Assembly (NCBI GenBank): GCA_027422505.1 | Contig: JAPQWV010000647.1 | Coordinates: 62,001 to 126,000, forward strand | Length of the DNA stretch: 64,000 bases | Reading direction: 5' to 3' | Origin: Craterostigma plantagineum | Lineage: Eukaryota; Streptophyta; Magnoliopsida; Lamiales; Linderniaceae | In this document: in pieces, positions 11,162-22,988 of the stretch | How the letters are laid out: every line of letters begins with the position of its first letter | Numbering within the stretch: position 1 is the first letter of the stretch | Position numbers and translations under genes: made by a program | Notes under the pieces: generated by a model | The model's database searches: none | What the model saw: the letters and a program-made list of their open reading frames with translations, nothing else | Told to the model about the DNA's origin: nothing

Positions 11162-13140
11162 TGTTGGGAATCCCCGAGGGTCTCCAGACCCACGTTCGTG
11201 GAACGGCAGAATTTTAAAATTTTACGGTGTTTCCCGACTATCCAAGATCGCTCGGCTACAAACATGAGAACGTATTGACATAAAGAGATAAGGGAGCAGC
11301 CATGATACCTTGTTGAAATCTCTCGACGATGGCTAGCTTCAAATCCTTCTAATCCCCGAGGCCTAGTGCCCCTCTCCTACGCCAAAAGCACACGAATGGG
11401 ACGCCTTCTTTGCGCAAGATCATCACATCGGCACCTCACTAATGTCACAGCTGTTCTTGCAAGTGCGGCTAGGCCAAGAACGAGCTGTGTGCTGCCCCCG
11501 AGAGAGTGCGAGAGAGAAAGTGGTGAGCGGAGAAAACTCTTAGTTTTTCCTCTATTGAACTCAAATTTTGAAACTTTAGTTCTTCTTCCCTTTAGGATCT
11601 CAAAAATCCTTATTTATATCACTTAGGATTGGCCAAAAATAGGTTGAGGTGGTTGGAGAAAAATCCTCACACCTCCCATTTTACCAAGTCTTCGTTTTAC
11701 CAAGTAACGAATTCAAAAGTCAAACTTCAAATTTAATTAATTAAATATTTAATATCTTAATTAATTAAAATCCATATTTATTATATTTTAAATATATAAT
11801 ATCCAATATAAATATATTTAATAATTTTCTAAAATTTTATCTAAAGAATCCGAAACTTATATATATATATATATATCCGATATGTATTATTTACTTCCAA
11901 ATTAAATCTAATTTAAATCATATATGAAATATTCAATATCCAATATATTTATTTCAAATATATATCGTGAGGTGAAAAGACCATTTTACCCCTCACTAGT
12001 CAAACTTAGTATTTCGGCCGATCAGGGTTTTGGCCAAGCTACAAACCCTAATGTCTTAATCTAGGACCTAGCCTTGTCTCTCTCTCTGATGATGACGTTG
12101 TACCGTTTGCTCTTTTTAAGCCCGACTTTCTTGGTTCGTCTCAACCGGCCTAGGAGGTATCTAGGAGTTCGGTATTCACCTAGCCAGCCCCCTGGTACCG
12201 AACAGATCCCAAGTTGACTACGAATTTGATCTAATCATAATCGACGAACCGACTGTAGATTTTAGACATACGTATAAACCTTTTACGTTTGTCCTGGTCG
12301 AGTGAAAGTCACGCATAGTCAAACTTACAGAACTCGACTCTATGTCGTTTATATCGATGAAAATACCTAAACTGCCCTCCACGACTATCAGGAGTCAGTT
12401 GCATCTCTGGCCAGAGACTTGGATAAATTTCCGCACATTAAACTTACCATAGGACGTTAACCTCGAATTAATCGAGATTGTAAATCTCGCTCCGCAGTTC
12501 AACCGGCTATTGCATCGAAAAGTCAAGACCGCATTTCGCCGCTGACCCATGCCACTGGCAAGACGAGCCTAGCAAACTAGTGACAAGTCAAGACCTCAAG
12601 ACCCACCCCAAGTTAACCCTTTCGGTCTAAGGTTCACGCATACTACTACAGTCAATCGATGGATCAAGGACAATCCAAGCGTGTGATCGTTCGATTACGA
12701 GTCAGTGTCCAAATACAGAGAATCCCCTGATTCATCTTGTATCATTGTCATGGGCTCCCACTACCCAAGTGAACGGTCGACACTATTGGACCCATCGACA
12801 AACAAGTCGTGCTTGTCAATACAGTCACCCTACTGGAGACTTGGACTTGTTGACTATTTTAATATTGTAGTATCTCAGCTTACCGATTACCCTCTCTATC
12901 CCCACAGGATCAGTAACTGAACTGCCAATATTAATTTGTCTTATTGACCCAAACTGCAAGGTGAAATCTTTAGACTAATTAATAATTTGTCTTTTAATTT
13001 ATTTATCGAATAATAAATAAATTTTGGATATACCATTCCATTAATAGAAGTAATCAAATTACATCACTAAACACTGCACAATTACCAAATTGCCCTCGTA
13101 CTCCCAGTCCTCGTACGCATCTAGGGCATATACCTCAACA
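11162..13140 (-). repeat. 3' LTR of the Angela-like element
   Basis: 1,979 bp, alignable over its whole length with 18,234-20,248. Both copies share a CTCTCTCTC run, the CTAGTCAAACTTA block and the CCAAGCGTGTGATCG block. The plus-strand right end CTCAACA abuts the polypurine tract. Confidence 0.9.
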
Positions 13141-13155
13141 ATCTCCCACTTGCAC
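13141..13155 (-). other. Polypurine tract of the Angela-like element
   Basis: On the minus strand GTGCAAGTGGGAGAT ends exactly at the 3' LTR edge, the expected priming site for plus-strand DNA. Confidence 0.8.
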
Positions 13156-13177
13156 TAATGCCACGCACTATCACATC

Positions 13178-16100
13178 TTAACCCCATTCTATCAAGGTGT
13201 CGATCGAGCACTGCATGTGGTAGTGGCTCATGAATGGGTCTGCTGCAGTCTCTACAGAGGCACTTTTCTGCATGGCTATCGAGCCATTTTCAACAAATCC
13301 ACGTAGCACGTGATATTTTCTCTCTATCTGTTTGGATTTACTGTGAGCGCGTGGTTCTTTAGCTTGTGCAATAGCCCCGCTGTTGTCGCACCACAATGCT
13401 AGGTACCACATGTAGTTCCTACAGAAACTTGCATATCCAAACACCCTCCTTGCAGCTTCTGAAGCTGTGATGTACTCCACCTCAGTGGTGGAATTTACAG
13501 TCATGCTTGGCTTGGAACTTTTCCAAGACACTGCCCCACTATTGAGCGTAAAGACAAAACCCGAAGTACACTATCCGTCATCCACATCTGATTGGAAGTC
13601 CGAATATGTATATCCATCTACTTCTCTCCTGGCCATAAATCAATATCAAGTCTTTAGTCCGTCTAAGGTACTTCAGAACTGTCTTTATTGTCGCCCAATG
13701 TTCCTTATCAGGGTTAGCCTGAAACCTACTCGCACGCTCATAGCGTACGTTATGTCCGGTCGCGTGCAAAGCATCGCGTACATCAGGCTACCCACAGCTG
13801 AAGCATAGGCGACTCCACTCATCTCTTGTCTTTGTACCTCATTCTGACGAGACAGAGCCTTTGAGAAATGAATCCCATGCCTCAGAGGTAGGAACCCTTT
13901 CTTAGACTCGTCCATTTTAAATCTTTTAGGGACTTTATCTAAGTAAAGGGCCTGAGACAAGCCTATTGACCTTTTCGCCCTATCTCTAAATAGGAGAATT
14001 CCTAAAATATAGGTCGCTTCTCCTAGGTCTTTCAAAGAGAATTCTTTCGAAAGCCAAGCTTGACCTCTGAGAGCATTCCAATGGCGTTTCCTATCAAAAG
14101 GATGTCATCTACGTACAATACCAGAAACGACACTTTACTCCCACTGGCCTTTCTGTAAACACAGGGCTCATCTTCATTCTTTATGAATCCGTAGTTCTTA
14201 ATTACTTCATCGAACCGAAGATTCCAACTCCTTGAAGCCTGTTTCAGTCCATAAATGGACCGATTCAGTTGCACTTTTTGAGCATCTGCTTCTGACGTGA
14301 AACCTGTGGGCTGCTCCATATAGATTTCCTCCTTGAGGAATCCATTCAGGAAAGCGGTCTTCACGTCCATCTGCCAGATCTCATAGTCATAGTGTGCTGC
14401 TATCGCCAAGCATGATTCCAACAGACTTTATCATTACGACAGGTGAGAAAGTTTCCTCATAGTCAATTCCCTCTTTCTGACTATACCCTTTCGCTACAAG
14501 CTAGCTTTGTACGTCTCCACCTGTCCATCAGATCAAAACTTTTTCTTTAGATCCATTTATTGCCAATTGGTCTAAAACCATTAGGCAGGTCTACAAGAGT
14601 CCAAACCTGGTTTGTGGCCATCGAGTCCATTTCGGCCCGTATAGCCTCAAGCCACTTGAGGGAGTCTGTACCTGCAATTGCTTGGTCGTAGGTGACGAGA
14701 TCGTCCCCGACGCTTCCCTCAGTCGCATCATCCCCATGCTCGACGTGTATCATACCATATCTCTCAGGCATATGAGATATCCTACTGGACGTGCGCAATT
14801 GCGGCTGAGCCGAGTTTTCTGGAACGTCGTCTAACGACTCTGGAATAGGAGTCAATTCGTCCTTTAACTCTCCTAGAGTTATTTCTCGTCCTTTACCGCC
14901 TTCGCCTACGAATTCTTCCTCCAAGAAAGTAGTTCGCAAAGCGATGAACACCTTGTGTTCGTCTGGGACATAGAAGTAATACCCCATTGAGTCCTCGGGG
15001 TATCCGATGAATCTCGCCATTAATGATCGTGATTCAAGCTTATTTTCCATCAACTCTTTCACAAAGGTGGGGCAACCCCAGACCCTAATGTGATTCAGAC
15101 TCGCCTTACGATTATGCCAGGACTCGTAAGGAATCCTGTCGGCAGAGCGGGTAGGTATCATGTTAAGGATATAGGCCGCTGTTTCTAAGGCTTATCCCCA
15201 CATCAAAATGGGGAGATCTGTGTAACTCATCATCGATCGAAGCATTCGGTTTCTCCGTTTGGCCACGCCATTCAATTTTGGCGTGCCTGGCGGGTAAAAT
15301 TGTATGATGATGCCTTTTTCTTTAAGAAATGCAACAAACTCAAGGCTCATGTATTCGCCGCCTCGATCTGACCGAACGGCTTTAATGAACTTGCCAGTTT
15401 GCTTCTCCACTAATGCTTTATACTTTTTGAACATTTCAAGAGCTTCGGACTTTTGTCTCATCAAATACACATTCCCGTAACGGGAAAAATCGTCCCTGAA
15501 CGTTATGAAGTAGCGGCAATTACCTCGGGCCATTACTTTAAATAGTCCGCATACGTCAGTGTGGATCAAGCCCAACACTTCTGTGGCCCTAGTGAAAGTC
15601 CCTGTGAAGGGCGACTTGGTCATTTTCCCTAAGATGCAAGACTGACAGGTAGGAATCAGGCTTGTTCGCACTGTGCTAATTAGACTGTCCTTTTTCATCT
15701 ATTCAATATTCACTTCTTCTGTGTGACCTAGTCGTAAGTGCCACATGTATCGATCGTTCGACCAAGTCGATGATTTGGTGATTGCATTTACAGTTTTTAC
15801 ATTGTCTTTTAAGTTGACGTAATATAAACCATTTATTAATGTCTCACTTCCAACATTTTCATTTCTAAAATAAATAGGCAAACATTATCAATGAATCGAA
15901 ACTCATAACCCAGTCTGCTCAAACAGGAATCGAAATAATGTTTTTAAGCCCCTTGTGCAAAACCAAAACGTCAGAAAGTTCTAAACAATGTAATAACGAT
16001 AAGACTAAGGTCTTTGATCCCATGTGTGTAGCTGGTACACTATGTCCACTACCTACGTTGATCGAGAACCTCGCCAGCTCGAAGCTTCCTACTTCGTTCT

Positions 16101-16180
16101 AGACCTTGGTTCAAAACATAAATGTGGGAACTAGCCCCTGGATCAAGTATCCACGAAGTAGAATACGCAGAACAATTAGC
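13178..16180 (-). pseudogene. pol of the Angela-like element (broken)
   Basis: Right to left: a protease remnant near 16,120 with WILDPGASSH, where Asp-Ser/Thr-Gly has become DPG; a GAG-pre-integrase block (MWHLRLGH) at 15,881-15,699; an integrase core at 15,698-15,192; RT at 15,161-14,032 with [18 protein letters not shown] and an intact YVDD; and RNase H at 14,035-13,178 with STTEVEYI. In integrase the Asp residues are present (FRDDFSRYG, RSDRGGEY), but the catalytic Glu block reads NGVAKRRN instead of NGV.ERRN. Frameshifts lie near 15,165, 14,450, 14,035 and 13,600. The copy cannot transpose on its own. Confidence 0.85.
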
Positions 16181-16650
16181 TTCAAAAACTAATTATTTTC
16201 CTGAGGCGTCAGACGCCTCCAGCTTCGGACATTCACGCTTCCAATGGCCCAACTGCTGGCAAAAGAGGTACTTATCGTGGGCTTTGAGCCCGACCTTTCC
16301 ACCTTGTTGGTCTTCATCTTCTTGTCGACTCTACCCTTGGCCACGTCTGTCTTGTTCGACTTCTTCTTCGATCCCTTGGACCTAGAAGTCGCAACAAGCA
16401 TGTAGGCATGCACCTTCGCTGAATCTTTAACCCACTTATCATGGAGTGCAATCTCCTAATTAGTGGATTCAGCTCTGGGCAATTTTGGCTCCTTAATATC
16501 CAAGACATAATCCAGTTTTGCTAATTTAAGGACGATCCTCAAATTTCTGAGCCAGTCTACATAGTTCGGTCCCACCAAATAATGTTTCTCCAAGAGTGTA
16601 ATTAATGGGATTGTCATCATAACTAATAGAGAAAAAAATAAAGTGCACAA
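16181..16650 (-). pseudogene. gag of the Angela-like element (broken)
   Basis: The start near 16,650 leads into LLEKHYLVGPNYVDWLRNLR, the copia gag UBN2-type opening (LTG.NY.DW.RNLRIVL). A zinc-knuckle remnant at about 16,270-16,220 reads FCQQLGHWKREC; the first Cys of the CX2CX4HX4C knuckle appears to be Tyr. The gag is much shorter than usual and frameshifted. Confidence 0.7.
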
Positions 16651-18220
16651 AATAAATAGATAGTTAGGATTTGTAGTGTTTAATCAGACTAAATTAGGAC
16701 TTTAAATTTTTGTCTGACTCCCACTATGTTTCTCGAAACCCTTTCTCCCGGAGGCATTTCGGAAACCTTGTTGAGTGGTTTCATAATGGCGTTGAGTTCC
16801 TCGTGCCACAACAAACTAGCCTCAACTTAACAACTTATTGGCTCATTTGGTTAGCCGAGGTCGTGTCCCACATGTTTCTGTCACACAGAAGATTCAACGT
16901 CTTCGTCTCAGCCAGGGTCCCTCAACCATAACTCGAAACATATTGGGAATGACTGTCCAAGTGCAACCTATCAACGTCCTGCTCACCTTCCACTTTTCCA
17001 TTAACTTCATCCCTCCGTATGATAACTCTTTATTAGAGGGTGAAGAGTGGTCGGTGAGCGGCAATTCATAATTGCTCACGCAAAGGCGAGGGTTTTGGTG
17101 CCGTAACTCGGTCAACCACAACCGTACCGCTAAGTCGTAACATTTTTGGACTTAATAGAAGACAAGAGCCTAGCCCCTTTACTTACTTGATATTTAAAGG
17201 TCTAACATCGGGAGAATCCTCACAGTTTTAACACGAGCACATTATCACGTTCGAAACCAACACGCACATAATGGACTTTAATAGTAAACCTAGTTTCAAC
17301 CTATTAAAGTAAATGTGAAAGATCGGGGATATTTCTAGTTATATCCTAATTGCACAAAACAATGAGACTCTACGTCTTTGGGTTTTGCTCGAACGGACGC
17401 CTCGGCTACCAGCTAATTCATTCGGGTTCCTCTCAAACGACACTTGTACGGCCGTCATAACAAAACTATCATAGCCTATGACGGGGAGTCTATCCCTAAT
17501 AAAACCGTCCATTTTATCTAATAAAAGTTGTAAAGTACAACCGGAGAGGGGGGACCTTGTCACCCTTAACATATCACCCGGCAAAAGACATAATCTAATC
17601 GCCAATCAATCCCCACGTTATTCAAATAACATGCATCACGACAAATTTAACAGATTTCCGAGCTGAAATCGAATTTTCGGCTTTTAAATGGGCCAGGCCT
17701 AGCCCTATGTATATTGGGCCATAGGATGGACTGGACCAGGCCTATCGGGCCAGTGCCGGGGATGCTCGCATCATGCGCGCTGCCAGCCCCGTTCCACGCG
17801 CACCATGTGGCCAGCCCCGATCCGCACACCCTCTTTGCCTAGCGCAGCTCGCACCCACAAGCGCGGTGATACCTACCTCCCACGCATCCACGTGTGGCTT
17901 TCCCGAGCGCCGGGTGCACCCATGCGTACGGCCCGTGCCTCTTGTGCCGCATGCCCCGCGTGCGGTTAGCCCTCTGTGCTGCGCTCCGTACGCGGCCAGC
18001 CCATCTTGAGTTGCGCACCGCGCGCGCCTTTCGCGTCGGATGCCCGTGCACCGCGTGCACCATGCGCACGGCTAGGAGCAGGCCGCACGCTATGCACAGC
18101 CCGCCCCGAGTCGCGCTTCGCATGCGACTAGACGCTGCCCGCCTCGCCGCGCGCATGGCTAAGGCTTTCGGGGTTTTCATGACCTTTTTTCATAGTCCCG
18201 TGACTTTAACCGAGCCTATG
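16651..18220 (-). other. 5' leader of the Angela-like element with a GC-rich block
   Basis: About 1.6 kb without a credible gene. The part at 17,750-18,170 is strikingly GC-rich and full of CGCGC, GCACC and CCATG words, while the rest of the element is AT-rich. The open frames here on both strands come from the low stop density of GC-rich DNA. Confidence 0.6.
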
Positions 18221-18232
18221 GCTCTGATACCA
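18221..18232 (-). other. Primer-binding site of the Angela-like element
   Basis: The minus strand reads TGGTATCAGAGC, a perfect match to the usual initiator tRNA-Met site, one base inside the LTR. Confidence 0.92.
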
Positions 18233-18233
18233 C

Positions 18234-20248
18234 TGTTGGGAACCCCGAGGGTCTCCAGACCCACGGTTCTAGAATGGCAGAATTTTAATTACGGGGTTTC
18301 CCGCCTATCCAAGATCGCTCGGCTACAAACATGAGAATTATTGACATAAAGAGATAAGGGTCAGCCATGGTACCCTGTTGAAATCTCTCGACGATGGCTA
18401 GCTTCGAATCCTTCTAAACCCGAGGCGTAGTGCCCCTCTCCTACGCCAAAAGCACATGAACGGGAGGCCTTCTTTGCGCAAGATCGTCACGCCGGCCCTC
18501 AATAACGTCACAGCTATTCTTGCAAGTGCAGCTTGGCCAAGAACGAGCTGCTTGCTGCCCCGAGAGAGAGAGAGAGAGTGCGAGAGAGAAGTGGTGAGCA
18601 GAGAAAACTCTTAGTTTTTCATGTATTGAACTCAAATTTAAAAAATTTAGCTTCTTCTTCTCTTTAGGATCTCAAAAACCCTTGTTTATATCACTTAGGA
18701 TTGGCCTAAAATAGGTTGAGGTGGTTGGAGAAAAATCCTCACACCTCCCCTTTTACCAAGTCTTCGTTTTACCAAGTAACGAATTCAAAATTCAAACTAA
18801 TTTAATCAATTAAATATCCAATATCTTAATTAATTAAAATAAAATATTTAGTATATTTGAAATATATAATATCCAATATAAATATATTAAATAATTTTTG
18901 AAATTTTATCTAATAAAATTCGAAACTTATATATATCTGATATATATTATGTAATTCCAAATTAAATAATATTATTTCTCTAAGACAATAATAAAGATCT
19001 AAATCTAATTTAAACCACATACGAAATATTCAATATCCAATATTTTATTTCGAAAATATATCGTGAGGTGAAAAGACCATTTTACCCCTCACTAGTCAAA
19101 CTTATTTCGGCTGATCAGGGTTTTGGCCAATGCCTAAACCCTAATGTCTCAATCTAGGACCTAGCCTTGTCTCTCTCTCTCTGATGATGACGTTGTGTCG
19201 ATTGCCCTTTTTAAGCCCGACTCTCTCGGCTTGTCTCAACCGGCCTAGAAGGTATCTAGGAGTTCGGTATTCACCTAGGCAGCCCCGCGGTACCGAACAA
19301 ATCCCAAGTTGAGTACGAATTTGATCTAATCATAATCAACGAACCGACTGTAGATTTTCGTGATACGTATAAACCTTTTACGTTTGTCACGGTCGAGTGA
19401 AAGTCACGCATAGTCAAACTTACAGAACTCGACTCTATGTCATTTATATCGATGAAAATACCTAAACTTCCCTCCACGACTATCGCGAGTCAGTTGTATG
19501 CTCTGGCCAGAGACTTGGATAAATTTCGTGCACATTAAACTTGCCATAGGACGTTAACCTCGAATTAATCGAGACCGTAAATCCCGGTTCGCAGTTCAAC
19601 AGGCAATTGCATAGAAAAGTCAAGACCGCATTTCGCCCCTATCCCATGCCACCGACAAGACGGGCCTAGCAAACTAGTGACAAGTCAAGACCTCAAGACC
19701 AACCCCAAGTTAACCATTTCGGTCTAAGGTTCACGCATACTACTACAGTCAATCGTCGATCAAGGACAATCCAAGCGTGTGATCGTTCGATTACGAGTCA
19801 GTGTCAAAATACAGATAATCCTCTGATTCATCTTGTATCATTGTCATGGGCTCCCACTTCCCAAGTGAACGATTGGCACAACCATATTGGACCATCGACA
19901 AACAAGTCATACTTGTCAATACAGTCACCCTACTGGAGACTTAGACTTGTGGAATATTTTAATATTGCAGTATCTCAGCTTACTGGTGCCCCTCTCTGTC
20001 CCCACAGAATCAGTAACTGAACTGCCAATATTTGGGTGTTATTAATTTGTCTTATTGAACCAGACTGCAAGGTGAAATATTTAGACTAATTAATAATTTG
20101 CCTCTTTAATTTATTTATCGAATACTAAATTAATTCTGAATAATATCATTCCACTAATAGAAGTAGTCAGATTACATCACTAAACACTATACAATTACCA
20201 AATTGCCATCGTACTCCAAATCCTCGTACGACATCTAGAGCATCAACA
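18234..20248 (-). repeat. 5' LTR of the Angela-like element
   Basis: 2,015 bp. On the plus strand it runs from TGTTGGGAACC to CATCAACA. It pairs with 11,162-13,140 and differs by scattered substitutions and small indels. Confidence 0.9.
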
Positions 20249-20253
20249 AGAAG
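20249..20253. repeat. Target site duplication, right copy (AGAAG)
   Basis: Identical to 11,157-11,161. Confidence 0.9.
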
Positions 20254-21453
20254 TTCACACCAAGCAGAATTCAAAGGAGAAAGTTGATTTCGAGGGCCAC
20301 GACGAGCCAGAAGTGGAGGAAAGCAAGGGCGACGGAGTCGAGAAGGTCAAAGATGACAAGGAAAAGGCGCAACCATCCATGAAGTCGTACCAGCCGAGGA
20401 TTCCCTACCCAGCTCAGTTGAGGGAAACGAAACCTGAAAAAGAGAAGGTCGAACCTAAAAAGGAGGAAGCCGTGCCTCAAAAAGAAAAGACGGAGGAGAA
20501 TGCGCGACCACCAGTGAGGCCGTACCAACCGAAGGTTCCCTACCCAGCACGTTTGAAGAAGGACAAAGACGAGACGCTATTTAGCATATTTATGGGTATG
20601 TGCAAAGAACTACATATTAACTTACCATTTGTTGAAGCTATTACGCAGATCCCCAGTTTCGCGAAGTTTATGAAGGACTTGTTGATGAATCGGAAGCTTG
20701 AATATGTCTCCACGGTATATCTACGAGGAGAGTGCTCGGCGATACTCCAGAGCAACATACCGAAAAAGCTCAAGGACCCATGGAGTTTTACTATTCCTTG
20801 TCTGTAGGTGATTTAGTAGTCGAGCATGTTTTAGCTGATATAGGCGCTAGTATAAATTTGATGTCGTATTCTATGTTTAAGCGCTTAGGATTAGGTGAAC
20901 CACGACCCATTATGATGAGTATTCAATTGGCTGATAGATCATTAAAATACCCTCTAGGTGTTATCGAAGATGTTCTAATTAAGGTCGATAAGTTCATTAT
21001 CCCTACTGATTTTGTTATCCTACAGATGGGCGAGGATGAAAATGTTCCATTGATTATGGGTAGACCATTCTTAGCTACAGCCGAGAATGGTAGATGGTGA
21101 AAAGGTTAACTTTGACGGTAGATGGTGAAAAGGTTACGTTTAATTTGGCTGGTTCAATGAAAAAGATTAATGAGCATGATGATAAGTGTTATTACTTAGA
21201 TGCTTTTGAGCACGATCTCTCGTCTTCTGTTCAAGGTTTATCACAGGTTTTGAGCAAGGAGGGAGTCGACGAGCCCACGATGACCATCGGCAAAAACAGC
21301 AAAGAAGTTAAGGATAAGAGCCCAGTCGAGGAGCGACCGCCACTAGAGCTGAAAACGCTGCCCCGCGAAAAGCGACACCTCCAAGGTATCGATGTAGGCG
21401 AGGGTGACTTAAGCAGAAAAGAGGTGTTGTACCTCGACTTCCAGCCACCCTAA
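20254..21453 (+). pseudogene. gag-protease of the Athila/Tat-type gypsy element, 3' part
   Basis: It continues the gag cut at 11,161. A Lys/Glu-rich linker carries two SYQPRIPYPAQL-like blocks, then a LFSIFMGMCKELHINLPFVE block, all typical of Athila/Tat gag. A protease domain at 20,780-21,100 reads VLADIGASINLMSYS, so the active-site motif is DIGAS rather than D[ST]G; in my memory this family usually reads DLGAS. Near 20,800 the frame shifts between FTIPC and SVGDLVVEH. The frame ends at 21,453 with no RT, RNase H or integrase before the polypurine tract and LTR at 22,989. Confidence 0.82.
21089..21144 (+). repeat. 28-bp tandem duplication in the protease frame
   Basis: GGTAGATGGTGAAAAGGTTA occurs at 21,089 and again at 21,117, directly adjoining. 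The duplication falls after RPFLATAENG and shifts the frame. Confidence 0.9.
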
Positions 21454-22953
21454 GCGAACGAAAGCACGTCCGGCTAAAGACGGTAAAGGAAGTGCTTCTT
21501 GGGAGGCAACCCAGGTTTTATTTATCTAGTACTTTCTTTTATTTGCCTATGACTATGACGCATGCGAATATATCTACTATTATTATCTATGTCTAGTTCC
21601 TTTTTACGTTTCATTTTCTTTTTAGTTATGTCAGGATATCACGAGTCACGATCCACGACCTTCACGGTTTCAGTCATGACCGCATCACTTATTCATCAGG
21701 GGAGCCCCGTTCTTTTTAACCTTCTTTTCCCTTTCTTCAATCATTTTTACGTTGAGGACAACATAGGTCTTTAAGTGTGTGGAGGGGAATTTAGGTTGAG
21801 AATTTACGTGAAATATGTTTTTTCTATGAAGTGTCTGTGGGCTAATGTGTTGGAAAGGCATGAATTCTTTGAAGTCGAGCATGATTATTTGCGACTATCT
21901 CAAGTCAGTTTGCATTTTATGAAATTTCGTGAGCGATTAGGACATGAATGAGTGATTGAATCATGTCTGCTTGGATAGACATAGCGCTACTTTGAGAGAT
22001 CCGTACACATAACCTGTTTCTGTTGCGAGAGTTTGAGCTTGACTAGTCTATATTCTCTAGAACTTGCATGTTTGATACACGTTGAAACTGCTTGTGGTGT
22101 GTTAGAGTGGAAATGACGAGGGCATTAGGAAATAAGTCCACAGCCAAATTTTTCCACCCACGCTATCCCCATAGTTAACTACGTTGAGCCTGAGCCTATT
22201 CGTTTCTCACGATATACACTAAATAAGCTACTTGACCGTTTTCTGAAATGACCCGATCCCTTGTATAAAGCCTGCCATAAACTTTTTGCAAGATTTAGGT
22301 TTTGGTAGTAAGTATCCCTAGGTACACGGCATTCGCTGTGACGATGTATTCTTTGCGACAAAAGCCAAACCTTGATGTTTTTAGGGAATAATGGCAGTGC
22401 ACAAAATCAGATCGTAACTAAGGTGAAAGGGCAGAAAATGAAAGGGAATTAGTTGAGAGGGTCGCGCAAAAAACGCTAGGATTCAGAATGAGAATGTTAA
22501 GTCTTGTGTTGAGGCATGTGACTGTCAGTTTGACATGCTATTTGTTTGAGTATTCGCTTATGTGTATTAGCTTTAGGATTACGTTTGTCAGTGTCTATGC
22601 TTGTCATCATTATTATTTGACCCCGTTTTGACCCAAAAGACCCTCGGATTTATGCTTGCCACCTTAAGTAGAAGATATGCGATAAACTTGCAAGCCAATG
22701 GTAGGGGTTGGACTAGCGCACTATTTGAGCGATTCACTGATATACTAGTCTATACACTGAGCAATTTGAGTGAAACCATGTAAAGTGTGGGTCTTGATTT
22801 GTAGTGCTAAGGAAATTCAGGTTAGTGCCAATCATTAGTGTACTGTCTATGATTGTTTGCTTGGTTACATTTTATGCTTCCTAGCTATGATGATAAGTTG
22901 CGAACAATTATGCCGTCATCTTGATTTGATGCATTTTCCAATTTCTAATTTAC
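21454..22953 (+). other. Noncoding 3' region of the gag-protease gypsy element
   Basis: About 1.5 kb between the end of protease and the polypurine tract, without a credible coding frame. The segment at about 21,500 contains GCTTCTTGGGAGGCAACCCA, a motif I recall as widespread after gag-only ORFs in plant LTR elements. A first polypurine-like module lies at 21,752-21,790. Confidence 0.6.
21752..21790 (+). other. Polypurine-like module, internal copy
   Basis: It begins TTGAGGACAAC, then TTTAAGTGTGTGGAGGGGAA. It closely resembles the terminal module at 22,954. Confidence 0.65.
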
Positions 22954-22986
22954 TTGAGGACAAGCAAATGCTTAAGTGTGGGGAAG
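22954..22986 (+). other. Polypurine tract of the gag-protease gypsy element
   Basis: TTGAGGACAAGC is followed by CTTAAGTGTGGGGAAG directly before the TGTTAGACG start of the LTR. Confidence 0.75.
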
Positions 22987-22988
22987 AT

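Larger units (their letters stand above)
11162..20248 (-). mobile_element. Complete Angela/Tork-like Ty1/copia retrotransposon
   Basis: It is read on the minus strand. LTRs at 11,162-13,140 and 18,234-20,248 both begin TGTTGGGAA on the plus strand and end in CA. The primer-binding site and polypurine tract abut them. A perfect 5-bp target duplication AGAAG flanks it (11,157-11,161 and 20,249-20,253). Gag, protease, integrase, RT and RNase H are in copia order but broken. LTR differences (many indels and substitutions by eye) suggest an old insertion. The lineage is assigned from long LTRs and pol motifs and is less certain than the superfamily. Confidence 0.92.

Noticed and set aside
17773..18334. 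Long Arg/Ala-rich open frames on both strands
   Set aside because: GC-rich DNA with few stops; no domain and no splice context.
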